Assembly (NCBI GenBank): GCA_039090855.1
Contig: CM077012.1
Location: forward strand, 143,564,541 to 143,628,540
Length of the DNA stretch: 64,000 nucleotides
Direction: 5' to 3'
DNA from: Macrothele yani
Taxonomy: Eukaryota > Arthropoda > Arachnida > Araneae > Macrothelidae
Shown: one piece after another, positions 1-9,516 of the stretch
How positions within the stretch are numbered: the first letter of the stretch is position 1
Layout: every line of letters begins with the position of its first letter
The notes under the pieces: model-generated
What the model saw: the letters and a program-made list of their open reading frames with translations, nothing else
The model's database searches: none
Told to the model about the DNA's origin: nothing
Program-made: the position numbers and the translations under genes

Positions 1-1199
1 TAATTTCTCTATCACTTTTGTGTTTTGGAATTTTTTTTTGCGATATTTTTTTATTTTTTCTTGGGGCACAGAATTCTGTATCAGGCTCTTAAAAGGGCCT
101 TTTTTTTTTTTCTCGCCTAGATATTTGTCAACATCGGCAATCAATTTCTCTGTCACATTTGTGTTTTGGAAATTTTTGCGATGTTTTTCAATCCTTTCTT
201 TTAGCACAGAGTTCTGTACCTTGCTTTTAGGGACAACTCTTTTTTTTTCTCTGTGTAATAAATTAATATTACGCAGGTATTTATTTGTGTCATTTTTCAT
301 TAATTCTGTGTCATTTACAGCATTCTTTATTTTTGAGCTTAACTTATGCTCATAAGATGACTGAGGTTGTTCTTTTATTTCAACCCTTTTTGTGTTTTGT
401 ATTTGCACAGTAACTTTATTGAAAAAAGTACTCGGCCCCAAAAAGGGCCTTTTTTTTTTTTTTCATTGCAAAAGCCTGACGCCGAAGCTGTCTCAGGTCT
501 GTTTTCTATAAAACCTTCCTCTTGGGTAAGGTTGTCCGGAATTTTCTCGGACTTTTCATAAATCATATCTGGTATTTTCTCAGATATTCCATCGCCCGGG
601 CATCCCACCGGTGTTTTATTGAAATCTGAAAATTTTACAAATATCCCATTGCCCGGGCATCTCTCCGGTGTTTTAATGATATCTGAGATTTTATCAGATA
701 TCCCATCGCCCGAGCATCTCTTTGGTGTTTTAATGATATTTGTAATTTTTTCAGAAATCCCATCGCCCGGGCATCTCACCGGTGTTTTTTTCATATCTGA
801 TATTTTCTCAGATATTATGTCTGGAATTGGCACAGACATACAAGAGTCATCGACAACTTTTTTGTCAGATGACGTGCCTAGAATTTTCTGAGGCACAGAA
901 TAAGAAAGTTTTTTACCTACCAATCTTCTTCTTGTTCTTTTTTGGATACTATGACAAAGTTCCGGCGGAAGGTTCTTAATTCTTCTAGATCTTCTTGGAT
1001 CTGGCTTTTCAGTTGGCTCCGGATTTCCCGTGAAAGTAGATGTGGAACGGGAAACGGCATCGCTTTTCTTGGCGTCAGGCTTTTGCTCTACAACATCAGA
1101 ACTTGAAATTCTCTTAATTTTTTTCGATGGGCTTGAAGCTGAAACTAAGAGAAGTGGATTCGAGAAAATTTTAATTGAGCTTTGAAAAAAGCTTAACAA
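1..1199 (-). pseudogene. Unrecognised Lys-rich repeat protein, frameshifted, runs off left edge
   Basis: An open frame of 274 codons starts at 1199 and ends at 375. Its N-terminal half is Ser/Lys/Arg-rich, with a basic stretch RRSRRIKNLPP. Its C-terminal half holds four in-frame 19-residue repeats (57 bp apart in DNA, about 589-790) of the type KTPxRCPGDGISEKISDII. The frame passes into EKKKKGPF at an A14 tract (about 451-464) and stops soon after. In another frame the minus strand is open from there to base 1 and holds a second repeat of 47 codons (141 bp; copies around 1-30 and 120-171) containing FQNT, VTEKL and again EKKKKGPF. The reuse of EKKKKGPF on both sides suggests one reading frame broken by slippage in the A-tract; this is inference. 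No family is recognised. The basic motif resembles tails of some retroelement polyproteins, but that is weak. It may be a TE ORF, a host exon or a relic. Confidence 0.45.
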
Positions 1200-1496
1200 C
1201 TAAAAGATCCCCTAACCGGACTGATTCGGATAGACTGGTAACCCAGAAACTATCTAATCTCAGAACAAGACGAACGGCCGACGACGACGAAAAGCTTGCA
1301 CTAAAGTTCACTCGCAGGAGCTCACACGATGTGCGACCTTCCTGCACGGAATCCAAAGGGCAACTGTGATAATACTGACAGCTGGCAAGGATGTCTATCG
1401 CTTTATATACGCATTGGCGTACGCAACCGAGTACGCGCATAGACGTTGCTATGTATTTTGCATAAGCTCGTCTGTACCAGTTTTTCTGGCACTTCA

Positions 1497-1532
<36 letters not shown>

Positions 1533-3251
1533 AAACCTAAGACAGCTTTCTGTTCCTTCGTTTCCACGAAGAATACCTTTTAGTTACTATATTCTGAAGG
1601 ATATGTAGTCATGTGGAAACAACTATAATAGGTAACACCTTATCCTCATTGATATACTGGTTTCTTTAACATTCCATTTTTAATGTATGCATAAGACCTA
1701 CTGCTGTTGCTGGGGAAAGGGACCTCTACTCTAGTCCTCTACAATAGCTGCTTTCCCATCATCCGGTTTTTGTAAACTAAAGCAACGAATATGATTCTTT
1801 AAGATTATTTATTTACCGGAAAGAAAGAAAAAAGTTTTTCTTTTTAGTCTTTCATTCAAAGCTGCCTTAATTCTTGGCTATTTCTTTAACCAGCTTCATA
1901 TGAAGTTTCTGTATAGGTTTTGTAAAAAGAAAAAGAAATATTTATGCTAGAGGCCCTCTTAACCGTGAGCCCCCCCCTTCCTCCCTCCCAATGCTGGTGT
2001 TGCGGTGACTGTCCGTACGCCCCTGGCTTTGATCAGGCTTCAAAAAATATGTTTTGTGCGAAATATTCTGGTGCAATGTTTAGAACAGCTAAAATGGAAT
2101 TGCTGCAAAATCCCGGGCACGCATTTTGTATCCTACCAATTAACGGGATTTGTGTTCCGGAAAACAGTTGGCGTTTTAATGAAACTGGGACCTCTGTAGA
2201 TCACGTTGGATTCTTCGCTGTACGCTGTTTTTTCACCGTTGTTAGTTTTGGTGTGAGGTCACGGATTCACACGCGGCTTTCGTGACGGGTAGACTATCGT
2301 AAAATGGTACCTAAGGCTAAGCTTTATCACCTATTGCTATTTTCAAAGCAATACGGCGGCCGTCGCTATGTAGAAATCTGTCAGTTTCTTAGCCGATTCT
2401 CACACGCGCTGCTTTGTGAAACAATATGAAATTATGTAGCACCCAACAAGAAGCATTTTGTTTTTTTAATGAGGTTAGTTGTGCGCACAAAATGATACAC
2501 TGCGGTAGATTTTATAGGGAGGGTCTCCTCTGTCATTTCCTTAGTGTATTTGTGCATTCGCTTCCACCATTCTTTGAACGGCAGCTGCGTTTTTGGGCGG
2601 GTCATAGCGTTGACTCGGGTGTTTCACAGTAGAATATCTCCTTCAGCAAGTTTTGGCGTTTGGCAGTTCTGTAAACTATCGGAACACAGTTGCACAAGAA
2701 AGACTCATAATCGACAGCCGTTCAGCTCAGCCATTTACGAACTAGTACCTTCACTTTCATTCAACCCCCTTGCCCCCCAACTAAATTCGTAAAAAAGAAA
2801 AAAAGTCATGCAGGACCTCCTTTTCTCACCCTCTTCATATTTGCTTTTACAACTAGCGTCATTGCTGATTGATGACAAACGACGCTTCGAAGTGTTTGCA
2901 AAACCCATTTCTGCCCTTCCGTTCATGTGCCAGATTGGACAAAATACATTTTCACATCACAAAAATTTCGGAGTTGCCTTCGAACTTTCTTGGTTTGCCC
3001 GGACTTCTTTCATTGCTGGGGCTGTATCTGTGTAAATTCAGCTAGCTTTTTTTTTTTTTTCCCCTTCCTGCATAGTACCGTTTGTATTACGTTATCTTTT
3101 GAAATTCTTGCTGTTCCGTTTCTCATTCTGCTGAACTGTGCCTTTTGGTGACTGAAGAGCGTTACTTTTCTTCTGTAAAATTACAAATTTCATCTGTTCG
3201 TTAGGGCGCAGACCTTTGAGAGGCACAGTTTTATCCAGATTAGTTATTTTC
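1200..3251. other. Non-coding stretch, little structure
   Basis: No convincing gene is visible. It contains a GT microsatellite at 1497-1534, several homopolymer runs (for example T at 3047-3060) and C-rich patches near 1970. The longest open frame (1944-2285, plus, 113 codons) matches no family I recognise and has no repeat or motif support. Confidence 0.5.
1497..1534. repeat. (GT)n microsatellite
   Basis: Alternating GT of about 38 bases with one TATG interruption near its right end. It is ordinary simple sequence. Confidence 0.95.
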
Positions 3252-3757
3252 CGCGTAGCCTCGTTTCCCCTAATTCCCGTTTGCCCTAATAACGTTTACC
3301 CCAATGGAAATTCGCATTTACTCGAATTTCCATTTCCCTAATTTCGTTAACCCTAATTTCGTTAACCCTAATTTCGTTAACCCTAATTTCGTTAACCCTA
3401 ATTTCGTTAACCCTAATTTCGTTAACCCTAATTTCGTTAACCCTAATTTCGTTAACCCTAATTTCGTTAACCCTAATTTCGTTAACCCTAATTTCGTTAA
3501 CCCTAATTTCGTTAACCCTAATTTCGTTAACCCTAATTTCGTTAACCCTAATTTCGTTAACCCTAATTTCGTTAACCCTAATTTCGTTAACCCTAATTTC
3601 GTTAACCCTAATTTCGTTAACCCTAATTTCGTTAACCCTAATTTCGTTAACCCTAATCTCGTTTTCCATAATTCACGTTTACCCAAAATCGCTTTTACCC
3701 TAATTTCGTTTGCCCTAAATCTCGTTTGCCCTAATCTCGTATACCCTAATTCCCCCT
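3252..3757 (+). repeat. CCCTAAT minisatellite element, copy 1 (homogenised 15-bp array)
   Basis: The left edge is CGCGTAGCCTC at 3252, the same edge as copies at 17191 and 41391. Degenerate units of the type cGTTTgCCCTAATTC follow. From about 3341 to 3655 the repeat becomes about 21 essentially identical 15-bp units, TTAACCCTAATTTCG. It then returns to degenerate units up to about 3757. Because 15 is a multiple of three and the unit has no stop in several frames, three long artificial ORFs appear (PNFVN repeats on plus; NEIRV and LGLTK repeats on minus). I do not regard them as genes. The CCCTAA core resembles a telomere repeat, but the 15-bp period is not telomeric. Confidence 0.9.
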
Positions 3758-3910
3758 AAGGTACAACTTCTCAGTAATTTTCCCATCTACAGTAAAATGG
3801 CCAGAGGAATGTTTTCTTCCTTTGTTGCCTTCTGTCTCTCTGTTTTTTTTTTCTCTGGAAAATAATACTTTGTGAACATCGTTTCTCTTTCATTTTTTCA
3901 ACAATCAATG

Positions 3911-4937
3911 CAGCAAACCCTCGTTAACGGACACCACCGTTTCGCGGGCAGTTTTGTGATCGTCCAATCCCGAAGTATGTACGGTTCTATATTATTTACC
4001 TCCAAATAACAGACCCGAATAACGGACAGTGAGTGATCTTTGTCATAAAACAGTTAAAAACACGAATGTCCAAGGTAAAAAAGATTCTGTGAATATTTTT
4101 CGCAAAGATTTTGTGCAGCTTGTTTGGACAATAATAGGGTTCTTTTTGTTCTCCATATCAAGAACTACTGGTCTGTGGTTTCATTATGGCGGATCTTTTC
4201 TTAGAAGTGGGTACAACAGCTTCTTTCAAACAAAATGGGGTATTTGTTGTCACTCCAGAAGAGGACTTAGACGCCATTTTCGAACAAAATACGTGTCTAA
4301 ACAGTGAGTGAAATGCAAAATGATTTCATTACGGTAGATGAAGATCCATGTATTGAAGAGGCAACGAACGACGAGCGCTAGTTCGTTGTTTCGAAAACAC
4401 CAGAAGAAAATGATTTGGTTGAGGAAGCATCTGACGCAGTTGTAGAAAAAGGTGTGTGCGCAATTTTTTTGAAGATGTTCTAAAATGTGAAGAGTTACAA
4501 GTTTTTTTTTTGTAAACAAGGGGGATACGAGGGGATTAGCACTACGAGTATTGAAGTTTGAAAAACATGCTATTAATTGCAAAAAAAAAGATGTCATATT
4601 TTTTTCAGCCAAAAATTGCCGATTGGTTTAATTAAATATGAGCGGTGAGTACGTGCGTTTTAAAATCCATGGTGTAACTTGTTTTATTGTTACGTACGTA
4701 GGTTTAAACGTGCTTCGAAATACGAACATTGTAGGTACTGCATGTATCCACACCCATTGTATTTTCACTGCTAAAACAGTACCAAAAAATGAATCAAACA
4801 TTTTAATTATATATTGTACGTACGTATTTAATGTGTAGTTTTTGTATTGCCAGCCTAGTTAGGCCCAGAAGTCTTACCTCCCGACTAGCGGACAAATGTT
4901 GCAGTCCCAGGGTGTCGGCTATTCAAAGCTTTTACTG
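3911..4937 (+). mobile_element. Decayed pogo/Tigger-like DNA transposon
   Basis: The left end CAGCAAACCCTCGTTAACGG with GGACACC, and the inverted right end (complement of about 4890-4937, CAGTAAAAGCTT with GCCGACACC), look like diverged terminal inverted repeats of the pogo/Tigger type. Inside, around 4310-4450 on plus, the sequence reads DFITVDEDPCIEEATNDE, then after a stop PEENDLVEEASDAV. These acidic segments resemble the C-terminal tail of Tigger/jerky-like transposases. No catalytic DDE residues are recognisable. The family call rests on the terminus and the acidic tail, so it is tentative. Confidence 0.45.
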
Positions 4938-5221
4938 TACTACCATCTTGTCTTTTTGTAACTGCAGTTGGTAACTGGAGAGGATGGTGGTTTGGAGGAA
5001 ATTTTTTTTTTTTTTTCAAGGTTCTTAAAGCCCGAAACGGAAACCCGAGATGTCAAACAAGTGCACTGATTCCTCACAGTGTGAAGATATACACCAAGGT
5101 GCCAAAAAAAAAAAAAAAAAAAAATCTGAAAAGGGTGCTACCATTACATGCCACCACAGCCATGCGGTAAATGGTATCGTCCGCAAACGACGCATATATA
5201 GAGGCAGATATCTCCACAAGC

Positions 5222-6010
5222 TCAAGTAGTAGCATTCGTAGTTGAAATGGCAGCTTATCAGAAGCTATTTTGAACGTAGTATGATAGTCAGCGCACGGAA
5301 GATGGGTCACTCCATCCCTGAAATTACCACGAAACTTAATTTTTCATGGTCAAGAATTTCAAGGGTGTACCTGGACTACGCAAACTCAGGGGGGGGGGGT
5401 CCAGAGTGCGAGACCGGTGTGGCTGTAGAAAAGCTCTGGACAATCGTGGACAGCGCCGTCTGGCTCGCATCGTAACATCTGCCCGGCGTGCAGCATTGCC
5501 GCAGATCACAACGCAATTCGATGCTGCGGCCAGTAGTAGCATCAGTGTTCGGACAGTGCAACGTTCCCTGCGTTATATGGTGTTCCGGAGCCGACGGCCC
5601 AACGACAAAAGGTCTGCTGACCGGTGGAGCCTATGTAACTATCTTTGGGGATCATTTGCACTCGTTCATGTCATGCAACCACTCCGACGGGTGGGACCTT
5701 GTTCAACACAATGCGCACACGCACGCAGTCTCTCCATTATGGCTGGAGGAGAATTCTACTGAGTTTGGCATTCTGACTTTGCCAACCCTCGTTCGCCGGA
5801 TTCAAACGACATCGAACACATTTGGGATGCTGTTCAACGTGCCGTCAATGCCAGGAATCCTCCTCGGTTGAATATTATGGAGTTGTGGGACGCTTTTCAG
5901 AAAGCATGGTGTACACTGTCTCCACAGTATTACAGATAACTCGTAGTGTCCACGCCCTGTCGCATTGCTGCCGTTATCTGGTCGCGAGGAGGATAAACGC
6001 GGTGTCAGAG
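5222..6010 (+). pseudogene. Tc1-like transposase relic (internally deleted)
   Basis: A cut-and-paste transposase in decay. It starts around 5247 (MAAYQKLF, then stop and frameshift). The DNA-binding helix-turn-helix part is clear in ARKMGHSIPEITTKLNFS and SRVYLDYANSG, followed in another frame by KALDNRGQRRLARIVTS, ITTQFDAAASS and SVRTVQRSLRYM. After RSRRPND (about 5610) the catalytic core with the first Asp is missing. The frame resumes at GDHLHSFM and HSDGWDLVQHNAHTH (second catalytic region, Asp of QQDN lost) and near 5800-5930 at SNDIEHIWDAVQ and RNPPRLNIMELWDAFQKAW. Multiple frameshifts and a deletion of roughly 100 codons make it dead. The family assignment is firm; the exact element ends are not resolved. 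Confidence 0.85.
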
Positions 6011-6309
6011 AAGTATCCCAGTTTTTTTTTTTTGCACTTCATTGTAAACTAATGTACACCATTCTTAAAGAATAAAAATTAACCTTGAACTTAAATCTCA
6101 AGATCCCTCAGTGTCTGGATAACAGGGAATGCAATGCAGCATTCCAGAATGAATCAATGTCAAACTGAACTCGAGTGAGAAAGAGACTTGGACTAAGACG
6201 ACAGAACCGTATATGAATCTTGTTGCGGCTCTTTTGACTTCGAATGCTGTTTACCATGGTTCGTACGCGTCCTGGAAATCCTGATAAAGTCCTAGAATTC
6301 TGTTACATA

Positions 6310-6551
6310 TCCTGGAATCGCCGTCCCGGTGGCGCAGTGGTCTAAGGCGTTGGCCTCTGATCATTCGCCCGTAAGGGGTCCGGATTCGAACCCCGGTCAG
6401 GCATGGATGTTGTGTTTGTCTTACGGCACTGGCTCTCTCCCTTCCCTGGAACCAGTGACCCTAAATTAGAGACGGGCGACTGCTTATAGCCCATTGAGTT
6501 GCTCACGGTGGTCGTTAAACCTCCAATCAAAAAAAAAAAATGTCCTGGAAT
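6310..6551 (+). mobile_element. tRNA-derived SINE (family 1), full copy with target duplication
   Basis: A SINE of about 220 bp (6319-6540) with a tRNA-like head. The A-box region is GGTGGCGCAGTGGTCTAAGG and the B-box is GATTCGAACCC, the internal RNA polymerase III promoter. The body runs from GGATGTTGTGTTTGTCTTAC to CACGGTGGTCGTTAAACC and ends in an A-run. It is flanked by a perfect 9-bp target duplication, TCCTGGAAT, at 6310-6318 and 6543-6551. The copy is close to those at 13471 and 15705, so the family was active recently. SINEs need LINE machinery to move. Confidence 0.93.
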
Positions 6552-6770
6552 TTTATCCATTCCTGTGATTTTGTCTCTGTTCGATGTTTTATAGTTGAGG
6601 ATTTTTATACTGACATAATTTGTGTCTGACAAATTTCCCACCCCACCCCCTGCAAAATAAATGCGGCGGGGGGGGGGGCGCTGTTGGTTTTCTTGTCTGT
6701 TGAGAGGACTAATGCTGCATTATTATCGTTCGCGTCGTGCTTATGTTATCACTTTGTCTGTCATGCCGGG

Positions 6771-7565
6771 GAGACCATATCTCTGCAACTATTCGATTTG
6801 TAAAATTCCTTTTGTATTGAGAAGCTTAAAATGTGAAAATGATCCATGCATTCTGGTTTTTTTCCGATGCACAACTTTGCCGCTAGATGGCGTAAATAGA
6901 TTTCCGCTAGGGCGCATAAAGGTAAATTGCGTTTTCTGCTCCTAAAACTCCGATTTGAAAATTATTCCTGTATGCGATACAAGACCTGATGGAAAATATT
7001 TTTCACATAATTTCTAATGTTTTGTAAAGAATGGTTTGGCCACCAGGGGTCATAAGTGTTAATTTCTGCTTCTGATGTATTTGTAGCAAAATCTGGGCTC
7101 TTGGAAACTCGACTAAATTTTTTTCTTGGACCGATACCGCTCATAGGGATAAACCTTTTGCGAATACTTTCTTCCTAAATCAATGCATGGTTTTCCCACC
7201 AGGGGCCGTAAAGTCACATCTTATTTTTGTCGATAGCTGTTTTTACGAGTTCGTAAGCTCAAGATTCCGTTTACACAATATCTGAGGGATTAAAGACCCG
7301 ATTGAAAAACTTCTTTCTTCCGTCAGATACTATTGTTTTCCATACCGGTTCCATTGCCTTTGAATAGCTTTGATAAATTTAGTTTGCGTCAGAACGGATT
7401 CAAAAGACGTGCTTATTACACCCGAAAATTCGGTGTCATCTTTCATGTTTTTTTTCTAACCGGTTCCATTGACTTTAAATAACTTTGATAAATTTTACTC
7501 GCGTCGGAAAGGATTCTGAAGACGTGCTCATTACAACCGTAACTTCGGTGTCATCTTTCTTGTTA
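6771..7565 (+). repeat. Modular ~150-bp satellite element, short copy
   Basis: This is a dispersed element with an entry module (ATCTCTGCAACTATTCGATT, then GATGCACAACTTTGCCGCTA), a few ~150-bp monomers and an exit module (GTTCCATTG, CGTCAGAACGGATTCAAAAG, GGTGTCATCTT). The exit module is duplicated here (7347-7440 and 7461-7560). The entry module matches 49735-49870 and the exit module matches 55070-55165, so this and the long copy are length variants of one element. CTCF-like cores occur near 6879 (CCGCTAGATGGCG), 6903, 7041 (CCACCAGGGGTC) and 7197 (CCACCAGGGGCCG). No protein is encoded. Confidence 0.8.
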
Positions 7566-7730
7566 TTACGGTGATAAATTTTTTAGATGAATCAGCTTCT
7601 CAGTTCACTTACTCATGGTTATCATTGTGGTTTTGAGATACAGTTCGTAGCCTTGCACTCCAGGTGAAGATTGTTGTTTTTAGTAGAACTTTCAACAGCA
7701 GGTTAATGAAATTTTTGCAGAACCAACATA

Positions 7731-8908
7731 CACTGGCGGAAAGTGAAAAAGAACACCAAGGAGGAGACGCCTGATACCAACGAAATTTATACAGCATAAT
7801 AACGGAATACGGAGGATAACGTGATCAAAACATTATGGCAAAATACAGCTGTATTTGCTGGTAAACTGAAAAATAACATTTCCATGTAACACGGTTAGTA
7901 CGAGGTTGAACCGCCATGAACTGCGTCACACTGTGCAATTCTGGCATGGAGTCTGTCGTACAGATGTTGGATGTAAGTTTGGGGTATTGAGTTCCAAGCA
8001 TCCTCAACCTGGACGCGTAAATCGGGGATGGTCGTGGCTGGCCGTGGAGACAGGATAAATCGTTGTCCCATAAAATCCTACACGTGCTCAATGGGGGACA
8101 AATCCGGTGAACGTGTGCAGGCCATGGAAGTTGTCTCACACCCTGAAGTGCATGTTGTGTTGGGCGTGCGTTATCTTGCTGGAAACACCACGATGGGCCG
8201 CCCTTACAAATGGCACAACAACGGGCTGAATGATGTTGTTGATGTAGGAGGTGCTGTTTAACGTACCCGGTACAAACACTAGTTGTGTACGGGAGTGATA
8301 GCTGATCGCTTCCCACACCAGGAAAGCAGGTGTAGGCCCTGTGTGTCGCTGGCGGATGCAAGAAGGGTGGAGACGCTCCCCTGTGCGTCTGCGAACACGC
8401 ATACGGCCATCGTAGGCTCCCAAGCAGAATCTGCTTTCATCGCTGAACACGACAGATCGCCATTGCGTTCTTCAGGGCAGACGTTGGCGACACCACTGCA
8501 GCCGTTCCTGACTTTGGGCTGGAGTAAGAGGTACACATGCCAAAGGCACACGTGCACGTAGTCCTGCATCCAGTAGACGATTGCGGATTGGATTGTTCGC
8601 ACAGTTACCTCAGGTGCAACGGCAGCTCGGATTTGCGTCGCAGTGAATATTCTGCTTGACAACGCCGCTCTTCTTATGCGGTGATCGGTCCGCTCATCAG
8701 TCCGTCTGTGACTCCCGGTTCCACGTCTTCTCGTGTTTGAATGTTCCTCGGACCATCTACGCCACCATCGTACCACCACCGATACTTCCCGTCCAATTCG
8801 CTCCGCAATACGACGATACGACCACCCGGCCTCGCGGAGTCCGACTAGACGACCTCGCTCAAAGTCCGATAACTGCTGAAATCGTACACGTGTTCCATGT
8901 CCAGGCAT
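7731..8908 (-). pseudogene. Tc1-like transposase pseudogene
   Basis: DDE transposase of the Tc1 family. It starts at 8908 with MPGHGTRVRFQQLSDFERGR, followed by the helix-turn-helix segment VGLREAGWSYRRIAERIGR and VSVVVRWWRRWSEEH. The catalytic parts follow in shifted frames: VFSDESRFCLGAYDGR (first Asp, about 8440), TGPTPAFLVWEAISY, LVFVPGTLNSTSYI, then WCFQQDNARPTQHA (second Asp, about 8190). The third acidic residue, normally in SPxEHxWD, is lost by a frameshift near 8110. At least three frameshifts make it non-functional. At the left end (its 3' side) CACTGGCGGAAAGTG after a TA at 7729 looks like a terminal inverted repeat; the right end is not found and may have been cut by the adjacent LINE. 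Confidence 0.9.
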
Positions 8909-9516
8909 TGCAGCTTCTTCTCAGTTAGTGAACTGGGATACAGCACAAGGCTGTACACTGTTCTGCTGAAACCCATATTATGGGTCAGCCAAGGCACTAT
9001 CATCGAGGTGAAACACACACACACACACTAAAAGGAAAAGAAACTACTTACCTTACTTACCAATCTTGGAGGACGAAACACAAGCAATAACACTTCCAGG
9101 GAAGAAGTATCTCTGAAAACAGGGTGGATGTGCTTAGAGAAAAAGTGGACCCACACCTAAGCACCTCTAACCAAAACAAAAGCATGAAATGTCATTTGTC
9201 ACACCCCTCCCCGCCCGAGAGGCATGACAAAGACGCAGGAAGTGGTCTGAACTGTCGTCCGAGAGGCACAACACCTGCCATAGACAACAGACAGAACAAA
9301 AGCGCGGGCCAAGCATAGACAAATGCAGACAAAGACAATATATACACAGTAGAAAAGCATGTAAATACAATTCATGATGCAAACACAGGATCTAGACAAG
9401 CACGTAAAAAGAGCAGCGGTCGTCAGGCATGCGACATGCTCCAACAGAAAACACATTCAGAACCGAAAGCAGAGCACACTATTGCGTAGGGAAACAAGCA
9501 GAGACCAACAAATCCA

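Noticed and set aside
1944..2285. 113-codon plus-strand ORF as a gene
   Set aside because: No recognisable domain, no codon or context support, and ORFs of this length are expected by chance here.
3341..3655. CRISPR-like or telomeric array
   Set aside because: There are no unique spacers between repeats, and the 15-bp unit is not a canonical telomere repeat; the array is a minisatellite inside a dispersed element.
3286..3759. Three long ORFs (plus and minus) made of PNFVN, NEIRV and LGLTK repeats
   Set aside because: They are a by-product of a 15-bp tandem repeat without stop codons; the same DNA is open in frames on both strands.
5091..6060. Precise ends of the first Tc1-like relic
   Set aside because: TACACCAAGGTGCC at the left looks like a Tc1 end, but no inverted partner was found on the right, so ends are not claimed.
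9004..9028. LINE inserted specifically into a CA microsatellite
   Set aside because: A CA/TG tract occurs at the 3' side only; no matching tract or duplication exists at the 5' side.
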